This document shows positions 35,254-42,677 of a stretch of 64,000 nt of DNA, one piece after another. The stretch is taken from assembly GCF_001442755.1 (NCBI RefSeq), contig NZ_CP006367.1, positions 124,001 to 188,000 on the forward strand, read 5' to 3'. How positions within the stretch are numbered: position 1 is the stretch's first letter; each line of letters begins with the position of its first letter. The translations under genes were made by a program, and so were the position numbers. Source of the DNA: Aureimonas sp. AU20. GTDB lineage: Bacteria; Pseudomonadota; Alphaproteobacteria; Rhizobiales; Rhizobiaceae. The notes beneath the pieces were generated by a model. It made no database searches. It was not told the origin of the DNA and worked only from the letters and a program-made list of their open reading frames with translations.

Positions 35254-35342
35254 ATTCCGAGGGGTGTGCCGCGAGGCGCTGAGATGGCGAGAGCCGAACC
35301 CTTGAACCTGATCCGGGTCATACCGGCGTAGGAACGGGAATG
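35254..35342 (+). promoter_or_regulatory. TPP riboswitch (THI element)
   Basis: The conserved parts are in order: GAGGGGTGTGCC (P2/P3 side), GCTGAGATGGC, then ACCCTTGAACCTGATCCGGG, TCATACCGGCGTAGGAACGGG. This is the canonical thiamine-pyrophosphate aptamer. It is followed at 35342-35360 by a GGGCGG/CCGCCC hairpin and lies about 150 bp before the thi permease gene, so TPP should repress the operon. Confidence 0.95.
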
Positions 35343-35360
35343 GGCGGCGCTCTGCCGCCC
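35342..35360 (+). promoter_or_regulatory. GC hairpin just after the TPP aptamer, possible expression platform
   Basis: GGGCGG (35342-35347) pairs with CCGCCC (35355-35360) around CGCTCTG. It directly abuts the aptamer's closing stem. No T run follows, so control by sequestering the downstream ribosome site or by Rho is more likely than simple intrinsic termination. Confidence 0.45.
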
Positions 35361-35423
35361 GCGCACCTTCTTCGCTTCACTCCGGATCTCTTGCGGACCC
35401 TGCTTCGGGGCTGAGGAGATCGC

Positions 35424-35483
35424 ATGCGCCACCATCCGCCCTGCCGCCCCGACTGGCCCCGCCTCGCCCGCTGCGGGGTCTAG
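35424..35483 (+). CDS. Putative 19-codon leader ORF between the TPP riboswitch and thiX
   Basis: ATG at 35424 preceded by GAGGAGATCGC, the best ribosome site in the leader, opens a short frame encoding MRHHPPCRPDWPRLARCGV and ending TAG at 35481-35483. The next gene starts only 6 nt later at 35490 and has a poor ribosome site of its own, so the leader could drive it by translational coupling and be the true target of the riboswitch. The peptide is rich in Arg, Pro, His and Cys. Translation is not proven. Confidence 0.4.
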   Translation: MRHHPPCRPDWPRLARCGV

Positions 35484-35489
35484 GTCGAT

Positions 35490-36275
35490 ATGCGCGCCCT
35501 TCGCGCCACCCTGTTCGGGCTTCTCGCGGTGCTTCTGGCCTGGGGGCTCTTCGTCGCGCTGGCGCAGCCGCCGCCTTACATGCTGCCCGGGCCGCTGCGG
35601 GTCGCCGAGGTGCTGTGGACGCGCTCCGGCTTTCTTCTGGCCAATGGCTGGCTGACGCTGATCGAGACGGTGCTCGGCCTCCTGTTCGGCTCGCTGGCCG
35701 GCGCGCTGGCGGGGCTTGGCGTGGTGCTCTGGCCGCGCTTCGGGCGCGTGGCCTGGCCGCTGCTTCTCGTGCTCCAGGCCATGCCGGTCTTCGCGCTGGC
35801 GCCCCTGCTCGTGCTTTGGCTCGGATTCGGTCTCGCCTCGAAGGTCGTGATGGCCTCGCTGGTTCTGTTCTTCCCCGTCGCCTCGGCCTTCGCGGACGGG
35901 CTGCGGCGCACCGAGCCCGAACTGCTCGACGCCACCGCGCTCACCGTGGCGAGCCACTGGCAGACGCTGCGCTTCGTTCGCATTCCGCTCGCCATGCCGG
36001 CGCTGGTCACCGGCCTTCGCGTCGCCGCCCCCCTCGCCCCGCTCGGCGCGGTGATCGGCGAATGGGTCGGCGCCTCGGGCGGGCTCGGCTTCGTGATGAT
36101 CCAGGCCAATGCCCGGATGCAAACCGACCTGATGTTCGCGGCGCTGGCCATCCTCGCCGCGATGACCCTGGCGCTGCGCGCACTGGTGGACGAGTTCGCC
36201 CCCCGCCTCGCCCCTTGGGCCGCCGAGAGCGGCCCCTCCCCCTTTCCCTCTCTCCTTCGAAGAAAGTCCTCCTGA
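35490..36275 (+). CDS. thiX: ABC transporter permease, thiamine-precursor (HMP) type
   Basis: This 261-aa inner-membrane permease has about six hydrophobic segments and the BPD/EAA-loop signature region (DATALTVASHWQTLRFVRIPLAMPALVTGLRVA). It belongs to the SsuC/TauC/ThiX group. The TPP riboswitch upstream and the ThiY-like binding protein downstream identify it as the permease for a pyrimidine precursor of thiamine. The stop overlaps the next ATG. No ATP-binding subunit (ThiZ) is encoded in this operon. Confidence 0.85.
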   Translation: MRALRATLFGLLAVLLAWGLFVALAQPPPYMLPGPLRVAEVLWTRSGFLLANGWLTLIETVLGLLFGSLAGALAGLGVVLWPRFGRVAWPLLLVLQAMPVFALAPLLVLWLGFGLASKVVMASLVLFFPVASAFADGLRRTEPELLDATALTVASHWQTLRFVRIPLAMPALVTGLRVAAPLAPLGAVIGEWVGASGGLGFVMIQANARMQTDLMFAALAILAAMTLALRALVDEFAPRLAPWAAESGPSPFPSLLRRKSS

Positions 36276-37216
36276 TGCGTCCTTTCCTCGCGGCCGCCGC
36301 GCTGGCCGTCTCGCTCCTGGCGACGCCGGTTCTCGCAGCCGACAAGCTGACCGTCCTGCTGGAATGGTTCGTGAACCCGGACCATGCGCCGCTGGTCGTC
36401 GCCAAGGAGAAGGGCATCTTCGCCAGCCACGGGCTGGATGTGGAACTGGTGCCGCCGGCCGACCCGTCCGCCCCGCCGCGCCTTCTGGCGGCGGGCCAGG
36501 CCGATGTCGCACTCCATTACCAGCCGAGCCTGATGCTCGACCATGCGGCCGGGCTGCCGCTCGTGCGCTTCGGAACGCTGATTGAAACGCCACTCAACAC
36601 GGTCGCGGTGCTGGCGAACGGGCCGATCAAGACGCTGGCCGATCTGAAGGGCAAGCGCATCGGCTATTCCGTCGCGGGCGTGGAGGAGGCGGTTCTCTCC
36701 GCCATGCTCGGCTCGGCCGGCCTCGCTTTGTCCGACGTGGAGCTGGTGAACGTCAACTTCGCGCTCACCGCCTCGCTCAGCGCCGGCAATGTGGACGCCA
36801 CGATCGGCTCCTATCGCAATTTCGAGGCGACGCAGATGCGGCTCGAAAAGCACGAGGGTCGCTTCTTCTTTCCCGAGGAGAATGGCGTGCCGCCCTATGA
36901 CGAGCTGATCTACGTCACGCGCCGCGATCTGGCCACCGACCCGCGCCTCCCGCGCTTCCTCGACGCGGTGGAAGAGGCGACGCTCTTCCTCACCAACCAT
37001 CCCGACGAGGCGCTTCAGCTCTTCCTCAAGGCCTATCCCGATCTCGACGACACGCTGAACCGCACCGCCTTCGCCGACACGCTGCCGCGCTTCGCCAAGC
37101 GCCCCGGCGCGCTGGACACGGCCGGCATGAACCGCTTCGCCGGCTTCCTCAAGGACAAGGGGCTGATCCCCGCCGTGCCGCCGATCGCGGACTATGCGGT
37201 GGAGCTGAAGCGGTGA
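36275..37216 (+). CDS. thiY: ABC transporter substrate-binding protein, thiamine-pyrimidine (ThiY/NMT1-like)
   Basis: This is a 313-aa periplasmic binding protein. The signal peptide is MRPFLAAAALAVSLLATPVLAA with cleavage after about residue 21. The mature part begins DKLTVLLEWFVNPDHAPLVVAKEKGIF, the hallmark of the NMT1/THI5-like fold that binds hydroxymethylpyrimidine or formylaminopyrimidine (ThiY). It overlaps thiX by one base at the start and thiD by four at the end. Delivery of a pyrimidine to TenA and ThiD is the inferred role. Confidence 0.88.
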   Translation: MRPFLAAAALAVSLLATPVLAADKLTVLLEWFVNPDHAPLVVAKEKGIFASHGLDVELVPPADPSAPPRLLAAGQADVALHYQPSLMLDHAAGLPLVRFGTLIETPLNTVAVLANGPIKTLADLKGKRIGYSVAGVEEAVLSAMLGSAGLALSDVELVNVNFALTASLSAGNVDATIGSYRNFEATQMRLEKHEGRFFFPEENGVPPYDELIYVTRRDLATDPRLPRFLDAVEEATLFLTNHPDEALQLFLKAYPDLDDTLNRTAFADTLPRFAKRPGALDTAGMNRFAGFLKDKGLIPAVPPIADYAVELKR

Positions 37217-38031
37217 TTCCGGTCGCGCTGACCATCGCGGGCTCGGATTCGGGGGGCGGCGCGGGCATCCAGGCCGATCTCAAGACCTTCTCCGCGCTCG
37301 GCGTCTTCGGCACCAGCGTTCTCACCGCCGTCACCGCGCAGAACACGCGCGGCGTCACCGCCGTCGAGACGCTCCCCCCCGCCATCGTCGCCGCCCAGAT
37401 CGACGCCGTGCTCGGCGACTTCACGGTGGGCGGCATCAAGATCGGCATGGTGTCGAGCGAGCCGGTGATCCGCACGATCGCCGAGCGCTTGCGCGCCCAT
37501 GGGCGGCGCGCCGTCGTGGACCCGGTCATGATTGCCACCTCGGGCGACAGGCTGATCGACGCGGACGCGCTGGAGGCGCTGCGCGAGGAGCTTCTGCCGC
37601 TCGCCGACGTGCTGACCCCCAACCTGCCGGAAGCCGCCCTTCTCCTCGGCACTGAGCCTGCCGCGAGCGAGGAGGCCATGCTCGAGCAGGGCGAGCGGCT
37701 TCTCGCCCTCGGCCCGCGCGCCGTTCTCATGAAGGGTGGGCATCGCGAGGGACCGGACAGCGTCGATCTTCTCGTGTCCAATTCTAGCCTGCTGCGCCTT
37801 GCCTTTCCGCGCGTCGAGACGACCAATGACCATGGCACGGGCTGCACCTTGGCGGCGGCCATCGCGGCGGGCCTTGCCAAGGGGTTGGACCTCGAAAGCG
37901 CGGTGCGCGAGGCGCGTCTTTATCTCCAGGCCGCGCTCGCGGCCGGCGCCGCCTGGCGCCTCGGCTCGGGCCGTGGTCCCGTGCATCACTTCCACGCGCT
38001 TTGGCCCAAGGCCGGACAGGACGTCTCATGA
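37213..38031 (+). CDS. thiD: Hydroxymethylpyrimidine / phosphomethylpyrimidine kinase
   Basis: ThiD phosphorylates HMP to HMP-P and then HMP-PP, the pyrimidine half of thiamine. It is 272 aa with the ribokinase-like fold: TIAGSDSGGGAGIQADLKTF, GIKIGMVSS, DPVMIATSG, LTPNLPEAALL and the ATP-site end HGTGCTLAAAIAA. GTG start at 37213 overlaps the thiY stop by four bases. It links salvage by ThiXY and TenA to the thiamine pathway. Confidence 0.94.
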   Translation: MIPVALTIAGSDSGGGAGIQADLKTFSALGVFGTSVLTAVTAQNTRGVTAVETLPPAIVAAQIDAVLGDFTVGGIKIGMVSSEPVIRTIAERLRAHGRRAVVDPVMIATSGDRLIDADALEALREELLPLADVLTPNLPEAALLLGTEPAASEEAMLEQGERLLALGPRAVLMKGGHREGPDSVDLLVSNSSLLRLAFPRVETTNDHGTGCTLAAAIAAGLAKGLDLESAVREARLYLQAALAAGAAWRLGSGRGPVHHFHALWPKAGQDVS

Positions 38032-38678
38032 GCCCTCGCTTCACCGACCAGTTGCGCGCCGGCACCGAGCCGCATTGGAGCGAGGCGGCGGGGCACCGCT
38101 TCACCCGCGAGCTCATAGAGGGCACCGTCGCGCCAGACATCATGGCAGACTACCTCATCCAGGATCACCGCTTTCTCGACGCCTTTCTGACGTTGATCGG
38201 CGCGGCCATGGCGGCGAGCGATCGGTTCGAGGCGCGGCTGCGCCTTGCCCGCTTCGCCGGCTTAGTGGCGGGCGAAGAGAACACCTATTTCGAGCGCGCC
38301 TTCACCGCGCTCGGCGTCTCCGCCGAGCGGCGCGCCGGCGAGCCGGACACGGCAGCCACCGCCGGCTTCAAGGCGCTGATGCGCGAGGCGGCGGAGCGGC
38401 GCTCCTATGCCGCCGCACTCAGCGTTCTGACGGTGGCCGAATGGCTTTATCTCGACTGGGCCTCGCGCGCCGTCGCGCCCCTGCCCGAGAGCTTCGTCCA
38501 CCGGGAATGGATCACGCTGCACGACAATCCCGGCTTTCGCGACTTCGTCGCCTTCCTGCGCGCCGAACTCGACCGGGTGGGTCCGGCCGAGGCCGCGCTG
38601 TGTCAGGATCTGTTCGGCCGCGCGGTGGCGTTGGAGCGCCGCTTCTTCGACGCCGCCTACCGGGAGACCGGTCGATGA
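38028..38678 (+). CDS. tenA: TenA family protein lacking the catalytic Cys (TenA_E-like)
   Basis: This 216-aa all-helical TenA/HMP-salvage protein has IQDHRFLDAFLTLIGAAMA and AALSVLTVAEWLYLDWAS. Where classical TenA has the nucleophilic Cys (PCVIGYGEI in the next gene) this protein reads TVAEWLYL, which places it in the TenA_E subfamily. TenA_E proteins deformylate or hydrolyse pyrimidine amines at an earlier step of base salvage, as far as is known. It overlaps thiD by four bases and the next tenA by four. Confidence 0.82.
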   Translation: MSPRFTDQLRAGTEPHWSEAAGHRFTRELIEGTVAPDIMADYLIQDHRFLDAFLTLIGAAMAASDRFEARLRLARFAGLVAGEENTYFERAFTALGVSAERRAGEPDTAATAGFKALMREAAERRSYAAALSVLTVAEWLYLDWASRAVAPLPESFVHREWITLHDNPGFRDFVAFLRAELDRVGPAEAALCQDLFGRAVALERRFFDAAYRETGR

Positions 38679-39349
38679 CCGGCACCGTCTTCGAACGATT
38701 GAAGGCGGCGGCGCAGGAAGACTGGGACGGCTATGTCAACCATCCCTTCGTCTGGCACATGGGCGTCGGCGCGCTGCCGGAGAGCGCCTTTCGCCGCTAT
38801 CTCGTGCAGGACTACCTGTTCCTGATCCAGTTCGCTCGGGCCAACGCGCTGGCCGCCTACAAGAGCCGATCGCTGGCCGACATGCGCCGGGCGCAGACGG
38901 GCCTCTCGGCCATTCTGGATGTCGAGCTGAACCTTCATCTGCGCCTGTCGGAGCGCTGGGGCCTGTCGGCGCGGGATCTGGAACAGGCGCGCGAGGAACC
39001 CGCCACCACGGCCTACACGCGCTTCGTGCTCGACTGCGGCGCTTCGGGCGACCTGCTCGACCTTCAGACCGCGCTCGCCCCTTGCGTCATCGGCTATGGC
39101 GAGATCGGTGCGCGGCTGGCAGCTTCGCTCGGGCCGGAGCATTTGGAGAATCATCCCTATCGCGAATGGATCGGGGAATATGCGGGCGAGGCCTATCAGG
39201 GCGTCGCCGAGGCGGCGCGCCTCCATCTCGAAGACCTCGCCGCCCGCTCGATGACGGAGCGCCGCTTCGAGGAGCTGGTGGGTCTGTTCGCGACGGCCTG
39301 TCGGCTGGAGCGCGATTTCTGGCAGATGGGCCTCGGGTCCGACGCCTGA
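38675..39349 (+). CDS. tenA: Aminopyrimidine aminohydrolase TenA (Cys-type)
   Basis: TenA hydrolyses 4-amino-5-aminomethyl-2-methylpyrimidine to HMP during thiamine salvage. It is 224 aa with the classical motifs HPFVWHMGVGALPESAFRRYLVQDY and LAPCVIGYGEIGARL, which holds the nucleophilic cysteine, and a C-terminal Glu (CRLERDFWQM). It is paired with a Cys-less TenA upstream, so the two probably act in sequence. It is the last gene of the TPP-regulated operon. Confidence 0.9.
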   Translation: MTGTVFERLKAAAQEDWDGYVNHPFVWHMGVGALPESAFRRYLVQDYLFLIQFARANALAAYKSRSLADMRRAQTGLSAILDVELNLHLRLSERWGLSARDLEQAREEPATTAYTRFVLDCGASGDLLDLQTALAPCVIGYGEIGARLAASLGPEHLENHPYREWIGEYAGEAYQGVAEAARLHLEDLAARSMTERRFEELVGLFATACRLERDFWQMGLGSDA

Positions 39350-39718
39350 CAAGGCTTATGGGTTGCAAGAGTTCTTGCAATCATAACCCTGAATGATCCG
39401 GCGTTCTGGCCGCGATCTTTGCTAGGGGAGCAAAAGGATTTGCTCCGCCTACTTCACCCGATCCGTCTTTTTCCAAGAATTTGAGTGATTCGATTTGGGG
39501 TTGATCTTTCGCCTTATGCGCGTATCGACAGGCGCGATACGCGTTTTTCGATGGGCGCGGCAGCCGATCTCGCCTCCGATGCCCTCTCCTGCGGCAAAAG
39601 GTCTAAGAAATTCTCGATGCCGGCTTGAAATACAAGAGTGATAAAGGCAAATACACGATCAGTTATTTTTCTGCCCAGCCGGCCGTGGCTATCCATCTTG
39701 TAAGGGGTCTGTCAGGAC
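39350..39718. promoter_or_regulatory. Gene-free region between the thi operon and mucR
   Basis: This 369-bp region is A+T-rich from about 39480 to 39700 and should carry the mucR promoter; MucR/Ros proteins usually repress their own gene through such sequence. Close to the left end TTGCAAGA-GT-TCTTGCAA (39363-39380) is a perfect 8-bp palindromic hairpin that may end the thi transcript. No gene is seen. Confidence 0.5.
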
Positions 39719-40252
39719 ATGGAAGACAATTCGGATCAGGTGTCGTCCCAGCGTTATCTCGCGGCGCAGATCGTCAAAGCCTATGTTAGCAACAATCACG
39801 TTCCGCGCGATGATCTGCCCAGCCTGATCAGCATCGTCTTTGACGCGCTGAAATTCGACACACCCACAGAGGCAGCGCAAGCCGAGGCGGCGCCGCTAGT
39901 GCCCGCCGTGTCGATCAAGAAGTCGGTGACGCCGGATTATATTGTCTGCCTCGAAGATGGTAAGCAATTCAAATCTTTGAAGCGCCATCTCATGACACAT
40001 TATGATCTGACGCCCGAGGCCTATCGCCAGAAGTGGGGCCTGCCGGCCGACTATCCGATGGTGGCCGCCAACTATGCGGCCAAGCGCTCGGAGCTGGCCA
40101 AGAGCATCGGCCTTGGCCGCAAGATCGCGGCCCCCGAAGCGGTGGTCGAGCCGACGCCCGCGCCGGAGCCCGAAGCAGCGCCCGCTGAGGAAAAGTCCGC
40201 CAAGCGCCGCGCGCCGCGCAAGAGTAAGGCCGCGGCCGACACCGACGCCTGA
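39719..40252 (+). CDS. mucR: MucR/Ros-family zinc-finger transcriptional regulator
   Basis: MucR proteins are global H-NS-like regulators of exopolysaccharide, motility and cell-cycle genes in Hyphomicrobiales. This one has 177 aa. The N-terminal oligomerisation part (residues 1-65) precedes the finger C77-x2-D80-x9-H90-x3-H94 (CLEDGKQFKSLKRHLMTH), with Asp in place of the second Cys as in many MucR proteins. LTPEAYRQKWGLPADYPMVAANYA follows. The C-terminus is a Pro/Glu- then Lys/Arg-rich tail of about 45 residues, longer than usual. Likely targets here are exoY, ugd and the che region. Confidence 0.93.
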   Translation: MEDNSDQVSSQRYLAAQIVKAYVSNNHVPRDDLPSLISIVFDALKFDTPTEAAQAEAAPLVPAVSIKKSVTPDYIVCLEDGKQFKSLKRHLMTHYDLTPEAYRQKWGLPADYPMVAANYAAKRSELAKSIGLGRKIAAPEAVVEPTPAPEPEAAPAEEKSAKRRAPRKSKAAADTDA

Positions 40253-40280
40253 GCGCTTCGCTCGCCTGAGCGCTTCGCTC
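40247..40280 (+). repeat. Perfect 17-bp tandem duplication over the mucR stop codon
   Basis: GCCTGAGCGCTTCGCTC occurs at 40247-40263 and again at 40264-40280. The first copy contains the mucR TGA, and the second repeats it out of use. It is the third case in this window of a gene 3' end with its stop copied in tandem (see 491-532 and 46603-46873). Confidence 0.85.
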
Positions 40281-40295
40281 TCCCGATCCGACCGC

Positions 40296-40332
40296 ATCGT
40301 CCCCCGGCAGGCTCCTGCAGGGGGACGATTTT
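40296..40332 (+). terminator. Strong intrinsic terminator after mucR
   Basis: ATCGTCCCCC (40296-40305) pairs with GGGGGACGAT (40320-40329), with an inner GCAGG/CCTGC stem, and TTTT follows. It lies 44 bp past the mucR stop. Confidence 0.88.
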
Positions 40333-40525
40333 CGTTGGGGGACAGGCGATGTGAGACGGCGCGCGCGGGGCGCCATGAGGCTGTACCCCGAGGCTCGCGC
40401 AAGCCGGAATTCCAGCGCGGCTCGCCTCGCCGTCGCCAACCCCGCGCTTTTTCGCCATTCCCCTAAACGCGCCTTAAGTGTCCGTGGCTTAAGACTGTCG
40501 GCAGCTCTGTCAGCCGCCGGTTTCC

Positions 40526-41959
40526 ATGCGTCCAGCCTTCCCGCGCCTTGCGTCTTCCATCCGCCTGTCGGAGCTGATCGGCGCGCTCAGCCACGCGCTG
40601 GATCTCACCGAAGGCCAGCCGGCCGGCCATTGCGTGCGAGCCTCCTTCATCGGCACGCGCATCGGTGCCGCCATCGGGCTGGACGAGGCGACGCTTCAGG
40701 AGCTTCGCTACACCGTCACCCTCAAGGATCTCGGCTGCTCCTCCAACGCGGCGCGGCTCTGCCAGCTTTATCTCGCGGACGATCTCGCCTTCAAACGCGA
40801 GTTCAAGCGGCTGGACGATGGCCTGCCGCAGGTGCTGCGCTTCGTCATCGAGCAGACCGGCCTGACCGCAGGCCTTGCCGAGCGCTTCCGCGCCATCGCC
40901 CATATCTTTCGCCATGGCGGCGACATCTCGAACGAGTTGATCGAAACCCGCTGCGACCGGGGCGCGGGCATCGCCCGGCGCCTGCGCTTTTCGGAAAGCG
41001 TCGCCGGCGGCATTCATGCGCTGGACGAGCATTGGGACGGCAAGGGCCGGCCGGCGGGAAAGACCGGCGAGGCCATTCCGCTCTTCGCGCGCATCGCTCT
41101 CCTGTCCCAGGTGGCGGACGTATTTCATCGCGGCGCCGGCCGCGAGGCGGCTCTCGCCGAGATGGAGGCGCGCAGCGGTCGGTGGTTCGACCCCGCTCTC
41201 GTCGCCGCTTTTCGCGCCTGCGCCGCTCAGCCCGACTTCTGGTCGCGTCTGGAAGGCGCGGAGGCCGATCTCTTTCCCCCACATGAGGATCGCTCGGCCT
41301 TCGTGGACGAGGACTATCTCGACGACATCGCCGAGGCCTTCGCGGAGGTCGTGGATTCCAAGAGCCCCTTCACCTCGGGGCATTGCAAGCGCGTCGCCCT
41401 GTTCACGGACCTGATCTGCGAGACGCTGGGCTTTTCGGCCGACCGGCGGCGCTGGATGAAGCGCGCGGCCTTGCTGCACGATATCGGCAAGCTCGGCGTG
41501 TCCAACACGATTCTCGACAAGCCGGGACCGCTGACCGACGCGGAGTTCGCGGTGATGCGCCAGCATTCTAGCCACAGCCGCACCATCCTCTCGCAGATCT
41601 CCGCCTTCGCGGAACTGGCCGAAGTCGGCGGCGGCCATCACGAGCGGCTCGACGGCAAGGGCTATCCGCTGGGGCTAAAGGGCGAGGAGATCGGCCTGGA
41701 AACCCGCATCGTGACGGTGGCCGATATTTTCGACGCGCTGACGGCCGATCGGCCCTATCGCGCGGCCATGCCGGTCAGCCGGGCGCTGGCGATCCTGGAT
41801 ACCGACAGCGGAACGGCGGTGGACCCGGTCTGTGTCGAGGCGCTGAAGCTCGGCCTGGCCCGTATCGACGCCTCGCTGATCGGCGCCGGCTCGGCAGAAG
41901 AGCTGCGGCAGGACGGATCGATCGCGGCAAGCGCGCCGCCGCTGCGCATCGTCGCCTGA
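40526..41959 (+). CDS. HD-GYP domain protein with an N-terminal degenerate HD domain
   Basis: This is a 477-aa cytoplasmic protein. The C-terminal half (about 270-460) is a full HD-GYP c-di-GMP phosphodiesterase: H318-D319 in LLHDIGKLGVSN, HHERLDGKGYP with G379-Y380-P381. The N-terminal half resembles a second HD domain, but its HD motif reads TLKDLGC, so it is probably inactive and sensory. No receiver, PAS or membrane part is seen. Likely role: lowering c-di-GMP in response to an unknown signal, which would favour motility over exopolysaccharide. Confidence 0.85.
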   Translation: MRPAFPRLASSIRLSELIGALSHALDLTEGQPAGHCVRASFIGTRIGAAIGLDEATLQELRYTVTLKDLGCSSNAARLCQLYLADDLAFKREFKRLDDGLPQVLRFVIEQTGLTAGLAERFRAIAHIFRHGGDISNELIETRCDRGAGIARRLRFSESVAGGIHALDEHWDGKGRPAGKTGEAIPLFARIALLSQVADVFHRGAGREAALAEMEARSGRWFDPALVAAFRACAAQPDFWSRLEGAEADLFPPHEDRSAFVDEDYLDDIAEAFAEVVDSKSPFTSGHCKRVALFTDLICETLGFSADRRRWMKRAALLHDIGKLGVSNTILDKPGPLTDAEFAVMRQHSSHSRTILSQISAFAELAEVGGGHHERLDGKGYPLGLKGEEIGLETRIVTVADIFDALTADRPYRAAMPVSRALAILDTDSGTAVDPVCVEALKLGLARIDASLIGAGSAEELRQDGSIAASAPPLRIVA

Positions 41960-42092
41960 GGCGAAAGCCCGGCACAAGGAATCAAGAGCATCGAGTGAGG
42001 AGAACGGGCGGCAGCGGCCGCCCGATTCGGGCGCGTGCGCAAAGGCCGGAGGGTCGGCCGGGACACGCGGATAGATTAAGAATGGGAGAGTG

Positions 42093-42485
42093 TCAGCCGC
42101 AGGTGGCTGGGCTGGAGCCGTCGGCGGGCTCGATCTGGACCTGCGTATGGCCGGCAGAAACGAAGCCGAGCTTGGCGGCGGCGCCCTTCGACAGGTCGAT
42201 GAGACGGCCCTTGATGAAGGGACCGCGATCGTTGATGCGCACCACGACCGAGCGGTTGTTGCGCAGGTTCGTGACCTTCACCTTGGAGCCGAGCGGCAGC
42301 GTCTTGTGGGCCGCCGTCATGGCCGATGGGTTCATTCTCTCGCCCGATGCGGTGCGCGAGGTCAGCGCGTACCAGGAGGCGCCCCCGCAGCTGGATTTGC
42401 CGGCGGCCATGGCCGCCTGCGGGGTGGCGAGAAGAGACAACGTGGCCAAGGTGGAAGCTGCCACGACGAGCGTTCTTGCGTTCAA
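42093..42485 (-). CDS. rlpA: RlpA-like septal ring lytic transglycosylase / double-psi beta-barrel protein
   Basis: This 130-aa secreted protein has a signal peptide (residues about 1-28, [22 protein letters not shown]) and then one double-psi beta-barrel domain: [70 protein letters not shown]. RlpA cleaves naked glycan strands or binds peptidoglycan. It lacks the SPOR domain of larger RlpA proteins. The best start is TTG at 42485, since no ATG or GTG with a basic n-region is available. Confidence 0.85.
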   Translation of the reverse strand: MNARTLVVAASTLATLSLLATPQAAMAAGKSSCGGASWYALTSRTASGERMNPSAMTAAHKTLPLGSKVKVTNLRNNRSVVVRINDRGPFIKGRLIDLSKGAAAKLGFVSAGHTQVQIEPADGSSPATCG

Positions 42486-42677
42486 ATGTCCGGACCCGAT
42501 CCGTTTCCTACGCGCGCGGGCCGAGCCTTTTGAATTCCTTACGAAATCCCCTCGTGGCCCCCGCCGTTCGACCGGACCCGAGTGCGGGTCGGAAAAGGCG
42601 AAAAAGGGACCGTTCCATCACGAAAAATAAATTACTGACATATTAATGAAATAATCGGTGAACGAATCCCTTTTGAC

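Noticed and set aside
38028..39349. Recent tandem duplication of tenA
   Set aside because: The two proteins differ in the catalytic Cys region and share only the general fold, so they are distinct subfamilies.
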